Assembly (NCBI GenBank): GCA_946480085.1
Contig: CAMLHZ010000002.1
Coordinates: forward strand, 124,001 to 188,000
Source of the DNA: an uncultured Flavobacteriales bacterium
Lineage (GTDB): Bacteria; Bacteroidota; Bacteroidia; Flavobacteriales; Crocinitomicaceae
Direction: 5' to 3'
Length of the DNA: 64,000 bases
Below are positions 24,898 to 33,383 of the stretch, one piece after another. Below the pieces are notes generated by a model that saw only the letters and a program-made list of their open reading frames with translations, did no database searches and was not told where the DNA came from. A program made the position numbers and the translations under genes. The stretch's first letter is position 1. Every line of letters begins with the position of its first letter.

Positions 24898-27849
24898 CTA
24901 ATCATCATACCTCGGATCATCCACATACATCAATCGTTTCACCGTTTCTACCTCAATTGTCAGGTGCTCAAATTCGCTCGTAACTTTACCTTTTACTTCA
25001 AAAATTCCCGAGCCGTTGTAAGGCGAACGGAAAACTGCATCTTGAAAATGGACGGTATCCAATTGTTCTCCGTCAACGTCGAGTAGTGTGCCGAAATGAA
25101 CGTGATGACCCTTTGCGCTCACCACTTTTTTTACAACGACTTTGTAGCCGTAAGCGGTAATATTTTGACCAACGAACAAGTGAAGATTGCTTGCTGTTAC
25201 AATATTTTGAATTGGTTCTTTCAGCAACTCGAACGGATTGCAAAGTGAAAAGCCTAGTAAATGCTGCTGATCGAGGGATACTTCAACATCAACTTCTGTT
25301 AACGTAGGCAGTTCAAACGTTTTTTGCTCTTCCACAAATAGTCGCGGATGTGTTGTCTTCACTTTGCTTTTGTTATGATGAAGGTGTGCTCTCCACAACA
25401 GTTCTTTTTTTGGAACATTGAAAGAACGCAAAGCACCAATTCTGATCAATAAAACAAGTTGTTCTAAAGAGATTTGTGTGCGTTCCATTAAATCGATTAA
25501 ACTGTTGAAAGGTCCATTTTCTCTTCTTTCACTGACTATTTGCTTGATAGTGTTACTTTCTAATTCGTTGACATGCTGCAGTCCCAAAATAACCAGTTTA
25601 TCATAAATAACCGTTTGTGAATAGCTTTTATTGATACATGAGGCTTCTACTGTTGCTCCGAGTTTTTGAGCCTCGCGTACGTAAATTTCAGTGCTGTAAA
25701 ATCCACCGAAGTTGTTGATGGTTGCCACCATGTATTCCAACGGATAATAGGTTTTCAGATACAAACATTGATAGCTTTCAACAGCGTAGGAAGCGGAATG
25801 TCCCTTGGAAAAGGCGTAACCGGCAAAACTTTCCATCTGAAACCAAATGGCTTGAATGTCTTTTTCTGAATACTGTTCTTTTCTACAATTGTCGAAGAAC
25901 TGCTCGCGGACTCTCAAAAATTCGCCACGACCTTTAAATTTCCCAGCCATTCCACGTCTTAACATGTCTGCTTCTGCGGGACTAAGTTTCCCATAATAAC
26001 TTCCAACTTTGATTACATCTTCCTGATAAACCATAACGCCATAGGTTTCGGGCATGATTTCCAGCAATTTTGGATGCGCTTGCTTGATGCGTTCCGGATT
26101 CCGGTGACGAAGAATGTATTCGCGCATCATTCCTGAGGAAGCAACTCCAGGACGAATAATAGAACTCGCGGCCACAAGCCCAAGATAGTTGTCCGTTCTT
26201 AGTTTAATCATCAACATGCGCATGGCTGGAGATTCCACATAAAAACAGCCAATTGCCTTTGCTTCGCTAAGCATTTGATTGATCTTCTTGTCGCGGATAA
26301 ACGTTTTTACATCGTGAATATCGTGTGGTGGATTATCTGGTTGATTGTAAGCAATGATATCAAGTGTGTCTTTGATTTTTCCTAATCCACGTTGGGAGAG
26401 GATGTCGAATTTATAGAGTCCGACATCCTCAGCCTCAATCATGGAGAATTGGGTGGTAGGAAATTTCTTTGAAGTGGGAAATGTTGCAGAAAACCAGGTT
26501 ATCGGTTTTTGACTCACGACAATTCCGCCTGCGTGAACGCTTAAATGGGAGGGAAGCCCGGAAATGAGTTTACTGTATTTCATAACCAGATTCTGCATTT
26601 CATCATTTGGATTCCCGCTTTTCAGGTTCGCCGACATTCCTTCTATGTCTGCAGTTGGTAAACCGAATACTTTCCCCAGTTCGCGAATGGTCGCTTTCAT
26701 CTGAAAAGTGCTGTATGTGCATACCAGTGCTGATTTTTCAGGGTAACGTTCAAAGATGTAACTCATCACATCGTCTCTGTCGCGCCACGAAAAATCAATG
26801 TCGAAGTCGGGTGGGTTTTCCCTGTACAGATTGATGAACCGTTCAAAATAAAGATCCAATTCCAAGGGATCAACATCCGTTATTTCCAGTAAATAAGCAA
26901 CAATACTGTTTGCGCCGCTTCCTCTTCCAACGTAGTAATAGCCTTTCGAACGTGCGTAGGAGACAATGTCCCATGCAACAAGGAAATAGGATAGGTACTT
27001 CTTCTGGTGAATGATATCAATTTCACGAGAAATGCGTTCGCGAATGTGACTTTTGTCTTCTACATCTCCGTAGCGTTTTTCAATTGCTTTCTCACAGAGT
27101 TCGGTTACAAGCATGAGATCATCTTCTTCCGAATTTTTAAAATGAGAAATGTTCTGAGAATTGTTACTCTTGTTGAAATTGAAGGAAACGGCGCAATTTT
27201 CGAGTAATGTTTCAGCGCGTGTTATCAGGTCGGGAAAGTCTTCATATAATTTTTCAAAATCGGTTTTATTCAGGTAAAGTGCATCAGCCCTGCTTTGCTC
27301 TGATTCCGGGAGTTTAGAAAGCAATAAATTATTGTCGATTGCTCTCAATAAACGATGTGTATTGAAATCTCGTTTATTAAGGAAAGTCATACTCTGCAAC
27401 GCGACGTATTTTTCGGGTTGCGTAGTTTTAAGCATTCGAAAGCGATTCAACTGATAAGCTGCAACTCCGATGAATTCGTATTCTCTGAGTGTCTCAGGTT
27501 CCTTTCCCCATGGATAAACAACAATGCAGTTTTCAAATTTCGGAGCAATGTTTGGAAACGGCTTTTCGTTGTGATTGTGCTCTGTCAGGTGAATGTTGAT
27601 TTCGTTAAAACCGTCATTGTTCTTTGCAATAACCACATACTTACAGTCAACTCCATTTCTGAAATCAACGCCAATTATGGGTGTTTTTCCGTTTTCCTGA
27701 CAAGCTCTTACGTAGTATAGAACACCAGATGTGTTGTTGATATCGGTAAGCACAGTATTATTGAAACCGAGTTCTTTTCCGATCAAAGCAACATTTTCGG
27801 GACTTAAAACGCCATATTTCAGACTGAAGGAAGAATGACAATTCAGCAT
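24898..27849 (-). CDS. DnaE-like DNA polymerase III alpha subunit, probable error-prone partner of DinB
   Basis: 983 residues, shorter than replicative DnaE (about 1150 or more). An N-terminal PHP-like domain starts MLNCHSSFSLKYGVLSPEN, with LTDINNTSG and IIGVDFR; several metal-ligand positions differ from a canonical PHP (e.g. N-C-H-S rather than LHxHS), so exonuclease activity is doubtful. The polymerase core has GRGSGANSIVAYLLEITDVDP, PPDFDIDFSWRDRDDVMSYI (catalytic Asp pair) and HAGGIVVS. The finger region holds QEDVIKVGSYYGKLSPAEADMLRRGM in separate parts. The C-terminal OB fold is near NITAYGYKVVVKK. It starts 2 bases after dinB, so the two are an operon, likely for mutagenic lesion bypass. 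Confidence 0.88.
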   Translation of the reverse strand: MLNCHSSFSLKYGVLSPENVALIGKELGFNNTVLTDINNTSGVLYYVRACQENGKTPIIGVDFRNGVDCKYVVIAKNNDGFNEINIHLTEHNHNEKPFPNIAPKFENCIVVYPWGKEPETLREYEFIGVAAYQLNRFRMLKTTQPEKYVALQSMTFLNKRDFNTHRLLRAIDNNLLLSKLPESEQSRADALYLNKTDFEKLYEDFPDLITRAETLLENCAVSFNFNKSNNSQNISHFKNSEEDDLMLVTELCEKAIEKRYGDVEDKSHIRERISREIDIIHQKKYLSYFLVAWDIVSYARSKGYYYVGRGSGANSIVAYLLEITDVDPLELDLYFERFINLYRENPPDFDIDFSWRDRDDVMSYIFERYPEKSALVCTYSTFQMKATIRELGKVFGLPTADIEGMSANLKSGNPNDEMQNLVMKYSKLISGLPSHLSVHAGGIVVSQKPITWFSATFPTSKKFPTTQFSMIEAEDVGLYKFDILSQRGLGKIKDTLDIIAYNQPDNPPHDIHDVKTFIRDKKINQMLSEAKAIGCFYVESPAMRMLMIKLRTDNYLGLVAASSIIRPGVASSGMMREYILRHRNPERIKQAHPKLLEIMPETYGVMVYQEDVIKVGSYYGKLSPAEADMLRRGMAGKFKGRGEFLRVREQFFDNCRKEQYSEKDIQAIWFQMESFAGYAFSKGHSASYAVESYQCLYLKTYYPLEYMVATINNFGGFYSTEIYVREAQKLGATVEASCINKSYSQTVIYDKLVILGLQHVNELESNTIKQIVSERRENGPFNSLIDLMERTQISLEQLVLLIRIGALRSFNVPKKELLWRAHLHHNKSKVKTTHPRLFVEEQKTFELPTLTEVDVEVSLDQQHLLGFSLCNPFELLKEPIQNIVTASNLHLFVGQNITAYGYKVVVKKVVSAKGHHVHFGTLLDVDGEQLDTVHFQDAVFRSPYNGSGIFEVKGKVTSEFEHLTIEVETVKRLMYVDDPRYDD

Positions 27850-27851
27850 AA

Positions 27852-29075
27852 CTAAACCCTTCTGTTTGCTAATAACATGGGCGCATCACCATTAAATGGA
27901 TTGAAATGTCCGATGGTTTTTGCCTGAGCTCCCATCGCTCTGAATATGGCTCTGTCGCCGTACGTATCACGTATTTTATCCATTGCTCCATATAGCTTTA
28001 CCATTCGGGATGCATCTTCATCAAACAAACGCAATTGCTGATAACCATTTACCAGATCACTGAACCGAACACCAATGAGTCGAACCAACAAACGACGATT
28101 ATACAAGCGCTCAAAAAGTTCCATCACAATTGGAATGATTTCATGATCAGCTGCAGAATAGGGGATCTTTCGCTGTAAACTGGTAGTTTGAAAGTCGGAA
28201 TAACGGATTTTTACCGTAATACAAGCCGATACTTTTTCTCCACGTCGAAGCTGAAATGCCAGATTCTCAGCCATTGCGAGCATAATGGATTTCAATTTCA
28301 CTACATCAATCGTGTCTTTATCGAAAGTACGTTCTGTAGAAATGGATTTCCTTTCGTTGTATTCAACTACCGGACTATTGTCAATTCCCTGCGCTTTTCT
28401 CCAAATACTCGCGCCGTTTTGTCCAAGAACACTTTCCATCATGTCCACAGGCATTTCCTGAATCGTTGCTATACGTTTCAAACCCAAATCACAAAGCGTT
28501 TGAAAGGTTTTTTCGCCCACCATTGGAATTTTACTTGCAGATAACGGTGCCAGGAACGAACGCTCATCTCCGTATTGAATTTGCTGACTGTTGTTGGGTT
28601 TTATTTCTCCGGTAGCAATCTTGGAAACTGTTTTGTTGTTCGATAAACCGAAAGAAATGGGAAGTCCTGTTTCCTTTATGATTCGCTCCCGAACTTCTTT
28701 GGCATATTTGAAGCAACCAAAAAAGCGGTCCATCCCTGATAAATCCATATAAAATTCATCAATAGAAGATTTCTCAACTACTGGCGCCATTTCGCGGATA
28801 ATATCTGTTACATCCTGCGAGTACTTGCTGTAAGTGCTTGTATTTCCTTTGATGATAATTGCTTCCGGACAGCGTTCTTTCGCCATTCGCATGGGCATAG
28901 CCGATCGCACACCAAAAGCACGCGCCTCGTAACTACACGATGCAACTACACCACGGTCGGAAGTTCCGCCAATAAGTATGGGTCTGCCATTTAATCTGCT
29001 ATCTGCCAACCGTTCACAGGAAACAAAGAAAGTATCTAAGTCCATGTGCACAATGGCGCGTTCTTGTTCGTTCAT
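27852..29075 (-). CDS. dinB: Y-family DNA polymerase IV
   Basis: 407 residues. The catalytic acids are seen in IVHMDLDTFFVSCERL and SSIDEFYMDLSG; steric and finger elements include GVVASCSYEARAFGVRSAMP. The thumb has a helix-hairpin-helix (MVGEKTFQTLCDLGLKRIATI) and the little finger runs from about 240. LRLFDED near residue 355 may be the beta-clamp motif (QxxLF-like, with QQLRLF). All catalytic residues are present, so it is an active DinB, not an ImuB-like inactive partner. It is the first gene of a two-gene cassette with a DnaE-like polymerase. Confidence 0.93.
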   Translation of the reverse strand: MNEQERAIVHMDLDTFFVSCERLADSRLNGRPILIGGTSDRGVVASCSYEARAFGVRSAMPMRMAKERCPEAIIIKGNTSTYSKYSQDVTDIIREMAPVVEKSSIDEFYMDLSGMDRFFGCFKYAKEVRERIIKETGLPISFGLSNNKTVSKIATGEIKPNNSQQIQYGDERSFLAPLSASKIPMVGEKTFQTLCDLGLKRIATIQEMPVDMMESVLGQNGASIWRKAQGIDNSPVVEYNERKSISTERTFDKDTIDVVKLKSIMLAMAENLAFQLRRGEKVSACITVKIRYSDFQTTSLQRKIPYSAADHEIIPIVMELFERLYNRRLLVRLIGVRFSDLVNGYQQLRLFDEDASRMVKLYGAMDKIRDTYGDRAIFRAMGAQAKTIGHFNPFNGDAPMLLANRRV

Positions 29076-29186
29076 ATAGTGCCGTTTTTCGTTTCGTTTA
29101 TTTTCAGCACTGCATATCGGATTTATAGAGGAAAGCTTAAAGAGGAAAGCGAAAAGCTTTACACCGTGTTAAGTCTTTATGTTCTA

Positions 29187-29240
29187 CAAAACTACATTAT
29201 TGATTAGTTTTAAATCTTATTTTGATTAAAAAGTAATCAA
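29187..29240 (-). promoter_or_regulatory. Possible dinB promoter with upstream palindrome
   Basis: TAGTTTTG on the minus strand (29187-29194) fits the -7 consensus TAnnTTTG. No TTG is seen at -33. Just upstream, TTGATTA-N5-TAATCAA (29222-29240) is a perfect inverted repeat suited to a dimeric regulator. The 5' leader would be about 105 bases. Confidence 0.4.
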
Positions 29241-29360
29241 CAATTGTGATGCAAATTTTCAACATGAAGGACGTAAACTATTTATGGACTTCAAGATGTT
29301 AAGACATTAAGATATTAGGACTAAAAGAGTCATGTGTGAATGCCTAAGCAGGACTCTATC

Positions 29361-29390
29361 TTTCCTCTTTTCGTTTTTGGCTTTCCTCTT
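29361..29390. repeat. 29-bp direct repeat, copy 1
   Basis: TTTCCTCTTTTCGTTTTTGG followed by CTTTCCTCT. A nearly identical copy lies at 30562-30590, so the two bracket the lipoprotein gene between them. Partial inverse copies (AGAGGAAAGC) are at 29130-29157. Confidence 0.75.
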
Positions 29391-29427
29391 AATGCATAAA
29401 TGTGTAACTTCCATAAAACATCTGATC

Positions 29428-30522
29428 ATGAGAAATTTTGCTTTCATCTTTTTGGGTCTATTGCTTTTTTCTTGTTCTTCTGAAGAGAATACGGGGGAAA
29501 TGTTATTGGTTGAGCGCGAACAAGAGGATTTAGGTTATATCTATAATCAAAGTCAGATGCTGTATTTTCAATTTGAAGAAAGAGCTGCGGATAAAAGTCA
29601 AAGTGACCGCTTTATGTCTAGGATGAAGCAGCAGTTTACTCAGATTCAGGACTTGGATCAGGACATTTGGACAGCCATTGAAGATTTGGAAGAAGTAAAA
29701 GCGAATCTGATTAATGAATGGACCGGAAATCCTACGATTGAGGCTTGGACCCGTGAATTTGGTGGAAAAGAAAATTACATTCAGATCTATGATTTGAGTA
29801 AAACGGATAATTCAACAACAAGCAATTATGCGATGGATTCTGAAAATGGAAAACTCATTCAATCTACGCTTTCGGATTTACGAAAAAACTTGACGGAGAA
29901 ACTTGCAAATTCATCCAATTTTAATGGAGAAAAGAGAAGATTTTCGTTTAACGATACTGGTGTTTCTGACTTCAAGGACTTCAAAGACCTGCGTAAGAAA
30001 GTAGAGAAATTGGTCGATGCTTCGAACGTGGCTCCCGATGATAGAGATGTACTCATTCAGATTTATATGACTTTGAGCCGTTCAAAGCAAGAATGGTCGC
30101 AACTACTTCCTGAAGAAACTTCTTTTTTGAACATGTTCAGAACGATTTGTCATTTGGAGAAAGAAATTCTCAAAGTTCGTCACGAAGCTTTTTCTTTGAT
30201 GAATAGCCGAATCGCGTTTTGCGGATACGGTTTCGATAAGATAATGGCAATAGCGGAAGGCAAAGATTTGGTAACTGCGGGAGATACGATTGAACTGCAA
30301 GTCACAATGGCAGCATTTGATAGTTATCTTGAGCCTATTGTAAAATGCAGTAACGGAAAAGTGGTAAAATCTTCTGTGCGAAACGGAAAGGGTAAAATCA
30401 AATTGATTGCGCCAGAGAAAGGTGAGCAGAAAGTCACTTACAAAGGAACAATTACCAGATTGAGTAAAAGCGGTGAATCAAAAGTAATGAAGTGGGAGAA
30501 AGAGGTTTGGGTGCAGGAGTAA
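29428..30522 (+). CDS. Lipoprotein with GldM-like C-terminal region
   Basis: 364 residues from the ATG at 29428 (MRNFAFIFLGLLLFSCSSEEN), a clear lipoprotein signal with lipobox LFSC. The middle is helical (QIQDLDQDIWTAIEDLEEVKANLI). The C-terminal 110 residues, with GDTIELQVTMAAFDSY and GKIKLIAPEKGEQKVTYKGTI, resemble the beta-rich periplasmic domains of the gliding/type IX protein GldM (GDxFELxVxLAAYD). No gldK, gldL or gldN is adjacent, so it is not the core motor gene. Flanked by 29-bp direct repeats. Exact role unknown; relation to secretion is an inference. Confidence 0.6.
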   Translation: MRNFAFIFLGLLLFSCSSEENTGEMLLVEREQEDLGYIYNQSQMLYFQFEERAADKSQSDRFMSRMKQQFTQIQDLDQDIWTAIEDLEEVKANLINEWTGNPTIEAWTREFGGKENYIQIYDLSKTDNSTTSNYAMDSENGKLIQSTLSDLRKNLTEKLANSSNFNGEKRRFSFNDTGVSDFKDFKDLRKKVEKLVDASNVAPDDRDVLIQIYMTLSRSKQEWSQLLPEETSFLNMFRTICHLEKEILKVRHEAFSLMNSRIAFCGYGFDKIMAIAEGKDLVTAGDTIELQVTMAAFDSYLEPIVKCSNGKVVKSSVRNGKGKIKLIAPEKGEQKVTYKGTITRLSKSGESKVMKWEKEVWVQE

Positions 30523-30561
30523 AGAGGAAAGGTGCATAGCCAACAGAGGAAAAGAATAACT

Positions 30562-30590
30562 CTTCCTCTTTTCGTTTTTGGCTTTCCTCT
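30562..30590. repeat. 29-bp direct repeat, copy 2
   Basis: CTTCCTCTTTTCGTTTTTGG followed by CTTTCCTCT, matching the copy at 29361-29390. It also pairs with CAGAGGAAAAG at 30544-30554 to give a hairpin downstream of the GldM-like gene. Confidence 0.75.
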
Positions 30591-30599
30591 AGGTCAGTC

Positions 30600-30624
30600 T
30601 AAGTATTATTCCCCAGTGTTTCCC
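30600..30624. repeat. 25-bp repeat shared with the 3' end of the ndh gene
   Basis: TAAGTATTATTCCCCAGTG then TTTCCC; it matches 35858-35882 at 24 of 25 positions, where it encodes the last residues and the stop of the NDH-2 gene on the minus strand. Here it is intergenic. Confidence 0.65.
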
Positions 30625-30690
30625 AATTTTGACACAAAACGTTAGTAGTTCCATTTCAAACAGGTATTTTTAAGGAGAAATAGGGTTTTG

Positions 30691-32676
30691 ATGAGCAAAC
30701 GTGCAGCGGAAATTTTTGGGAGTATAGTATTATTGTTTTTTCTAAGTTATTGTAGTAAACCAGCCAATAAAATTATCTACCATAAATCATCGACAGTTAA
30801 ATTAGATGCTACTTGTTCCTGGCTTTCAAAAAAGGCTAATTTTCACAACAAAAAGTACTATTCAATTTTCAGAAAGTACTATTCGAAGCAATTAAGCAGT
30901 AAGCAATATGAAAAAGCTTCTCAAGCACTTTGGGAGTTAACCGAACAAGAGATGCATTGTGGTTTCTATCAGAAAAGCACATTTGAAACGGTTTTGTCGT
31001 TCAAAAAAAAGATCGGAAATAAACTTCCGTGGCACAAAATGCTTTTTGAATCTTACATTGGGAATTACCACATGAACCAATCCAATTATCGAAAAGCAAT
31101 ACCTTACTTCCGAAAAATAATCCATCATGAACCATTCGACTATAATACCTGCATTGAGATCGGTTATGCTTATGGAGATATTGCATTTTGTCATTTTGCA
31201 ATTGGCCAACACGAAAAAGCGCTTCGTAACAATGTGAAAGCATTAAGCCTGTTTAACAAAACAGATAATTATAGTGGAAGAGGGGGTATTTATAGTAACA
31301 TGTCAATGATTCACCTTTATACCAAGGATTATAAAGAAGCTGAATTATGTATTGATAAATCAATTGTCGACTATAAGCTTGAAAACGACATGAATAACAT
31401 ATTCGTGGCTTTATATAACAAGATCATATTGTACGAAGAAATTAACGATCCAAGAAAGTATGATTTGATTGATTCAACCTATCATTTATTCAGTAATAGC
31501 AAAATACAGGATGAATCTCTTGAGGTTGCGTTAGCTTCTTTTTATGTGGATGTTTTGTTACATAAAAAACGAAATGAAGAAGCAAGGGAATTGCTTTCAG
31601 ACATTAAGCCAATTGTAGATGAATTGAAAGCTGTAGCATCTGATGCTGATTACATTGTTGCTTTGGCGAACTATGAAATTAAATCCGGAAAAGGAATAGA
31701 GAACATCAATACAATTGAAAAAGCTTTAGAAGTAGTTGAAGAACAAGAGGATTATCAAAATCAACTTGCATATGCAGAGATTTTAAAAGAAAATGCGCTA
31801 CTGAATAACAATTATCAAAAAGCATTCGTCTATTCAGAAAAGTTGAAACACGCTGAAAACATGATCAGTAATCAAAAAATGATTACGAAAACAATGGAAT
31901 TAAATAAACTCTATGAAACGAAGCATAAGGAAAGCCAAATTGTTAATCAGAAAGAAACGATTTCAAATAATAAAGCGACCATAGCCTTCTTGATTTCATT
32001 ATTGATGGGATTAATTTTGATTGGAGTAATTATTTTTTCAAGACAGAAGCAGAAGAAAATCAGAACAGAAAATCAGCGAGCGCGATTGTATACAAAAAAG
32101 TTGCTCGATAAAACGGAAGAAGAACGCAAACGTATTGCAAGCGATTTGCACGACAGTGTGAGTCACGAACTGCTCAATCTAAAACATATCCTCGATGGTA
32201 ATACATCCTCACGAGGGAAAAAAATAGATTCAATAATTAATGATATCCGAAATATTAGCCGAAACCTGCATCCGGTAATGTTCGAAAAAGTAGGTCTTTC
32301 GGCAAGTATTGGTCAATTGCTTGATCGCGCACAAGCTTCCAATCAACTTCTGGTTACTTCGGATATAAACTATAGCGGTTTTTTGTCTGTTTCAGATGAA
32401 TTACAAGTTTACCGAATTGTTCAGGAGGCATTGACCAATATTATTAAATATGCAGAAGCTATCGCGACAAAAATTAGTATTCTGGAAAGAGAAGACGGCT
32501 TATTCATACAGATTAAAGACAATGGAAAAGGATTTAATGTGATGGAAACCCTTACTGGAAAAGATGCTTTTGGATTGCATAACATTATCGAACGAAGCAA
32601 AGCTATTGGAGGTGAGGCAAAAATTCAATCTGATCAGAAAGGAACAATAATAACCATAGATTTAAAAAAGCTCTAA
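30691..32676 (+). CDS. TPR-containing sensor histidine kinase (LuxR/NarL-partner type)
   Basis: 661 residues from the ATG at 30691, preceded by a good AAGGAG about 15 bases upstream. A hydrophobic N-terminus (GSIVLLFFLSYCSKP) suggests a signal or lipoprotein anchor. Residues about 50-420 are TPR units (e.g. NYRKAIPYFRKIIHHEPFDY, GDIAFCHFAIGQHEKALRNN). A membrane segment lies near 428-450 (IAFLISLLMGLILIGVII). The HisKA_3-type dimerisation helix carries the phosphorylated His487 in EEERKRIASDLHDSVSHELL. The ATPase has VQEALTNIIKYAEA and IKDNGKGFN. Coupled to its regulator by a TAATG overlap. Signal unknown. Confidence 0.93.
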   Translation: MSKRAAEIFGSIVLLFFLSYCSKPANKIIYHKSSTVKLDATCSWLSKKANFHNKKYYSIFRKYYSKQLSSKQYEKASQALWELTEQEMHCGFYQKSTFETVLSFKKKIGNKLPWHKMLFESYIGNYHMNQSNYRKAIPYFRKIIHHEPFDYNTCIEIGYAYGDIAFCHFAIGQHEKALRNNVKALSLFNKTDNYSGRGGIYSNMSMIHLYTKDYKEAELCIDKSIVDYKLENDMNNIFVALYNKIILYEEINDPRKYDLIDSTYHLFSNSKIQDESLEVALASFYVDVLLHKKRNEEARELLSDIKPIVDELKAVASDADYIVALANYEIKSGKGIENINTIEKALEVVEEQEDYQNQLAYAEILKENALLNNNYQKAFVYSEKLKHAENMISNQKMITKTMELNKLYETKHKESQIVNQKETISNNKATIAFLISLLMGLILIGVIIFSRQKQKKIRTENQRARLYTKKLLDKTEEERKRIASDLHDSVSHELLNLKHILDGNTSSRGKKIDSIINDIRNISRNLHPVMFEKVGLSASIGQLLDRAQASNQLLVTSDINYSGFLSVSDELQVYRIVQEALTNIIKYAEAIATKISILEREDGLFIQIKDNGKGFNVMETLTGKDAFGLHNIIERSKAIGGEAKIQSDQKGTIITIDLKKL

Positions 32677-33296
32677 TGACAATATTAATTGCGGATGATC
32701 ATCCATTTACACTTCATGGAACGCAAAGTTTTGTGGAATCGTACGGCTATAAAGTAATTGCTACCTGTGATAATGGAGCTTCTGCATTAAATATTATTCA
32801 ATCAAGGTTACCAGATATTGCTATTCTGGATATTAATATGCCTGCATTGGATGGTATAGATGTAGCAAAGAAAATTCATGACCTAAAACTGAAAACCAAG
32901 GTTATACTTTTGACAATGCACAATGAAATCACAGTTTATAATAAGGCAAAAGAATATGGGATTTATGGATACATTCTCAAAGAGCATGCACAGGAAGAAC
33001 TGAAAAAATGTCTTTTTGAAGTTGCAAGAGGAAACCAATACGTAAGTGATTCTTTATTGAATGACTTGGTCAATGTTCGTGAAGCCGGATCAAGTGAATT
33101 GGATAAGTTGAGTTTCTCAGAGCGAAAAATCATTGAACTGATAGCACAACAAAAAACGAGTAAAGAAATTGCAGAGATGTTGTTCTTATCGGAAAAAACG
33201 ATTGAAGGACATCGCACAAATATCATTGAAAAACTGGGATTGCCGAAAAAAAAGAATGTCCTTCTTAAATGGGCCATTACAAATGTTTCTGAATAA
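32676..33296 (+). CDS. LuxR/NarL-family response regulator
   Basis: 206 residues. Receiver domain with the acidic pair ADDHPFTLHG, phospho-acceptor Asp52 in AILDINMPALDG and Lys in YILKEHAQEEL. The C-terminal LuxR helix-turn-helix is LSFSERKIIELIAQQKTSKE followed by IAEMLFLSEKTIEGHRTNI. Its start overlaps the kinase stop (TAATG), so the pair is translated together. Targets are not evident; a rho-independent terminator follows at 33332. Confidence 0.95.
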   Translation: MTILIADDHPFTLHGTQSFVESYGYKVIATCDNGASALNIIQSRLPDIAILDINMPALDGIDVAKKIHDLKLKTKVILLTMHNEITVYNKAKEYGIYGYILKEHAQEELKKCLFEVARGNQYVSDSLLNDLVNVREAGSSELDKLSFSERKIIELIAQQKTSKEIAEMLFLSEKTIEGHRTNIIEKLGLPKKKNVLLKWAITNVSE

Positions 33297-33331
33297 AACG
33301 ATCGTAAATCAATTTTCAGAAAAATAGACAT

Positions 33332-33375
33332 CACAAAAAAAAGCCGATTTGAAAATCAAACCGGCTTTTTTTGTG
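33332..33375. terminator. Bidirectional terminator between convergent genes
   Basis: CACAAAAAAAAGCCG and CGGCTTTTTTTGTG pair, with an inner ATTTGAAAATCAAA segment that extends the stem. A-runs and T-runs on both sides fit termination of the response regulator (+) and of the Por-tail protein gene (-). Confidence 0.85.
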
Positions 33376-33383
33376 CGTTTTAT

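Larger units (their letters stand above)
29076..29427. other. Gap upstream of dinB and the GldM-like gene
   Basis: It holds AGAGGAAAGC repeats (29130-29157), the putative dinB promoter and palindrome (separate entries), GTTAAGACATTAAGATATTAGGA near 29297 in the style of the CATTAAGG repeats, and the first copy of a 29-bp direct repeat (29361-29390). No gene was recognised; an upstream extension of the lipoprotein frame (29332-29427) is ignored because it crosses the repeat. Confidence 0.6.

Noticed and set aside
29332..29427. N-terminal extension of the GldM-like lipoprotein
   Set aside because: It crosses the dispersed 29-bp repeat and would place the lipobox signal inside the protein; the ATG at 29428 gives a proper signal.
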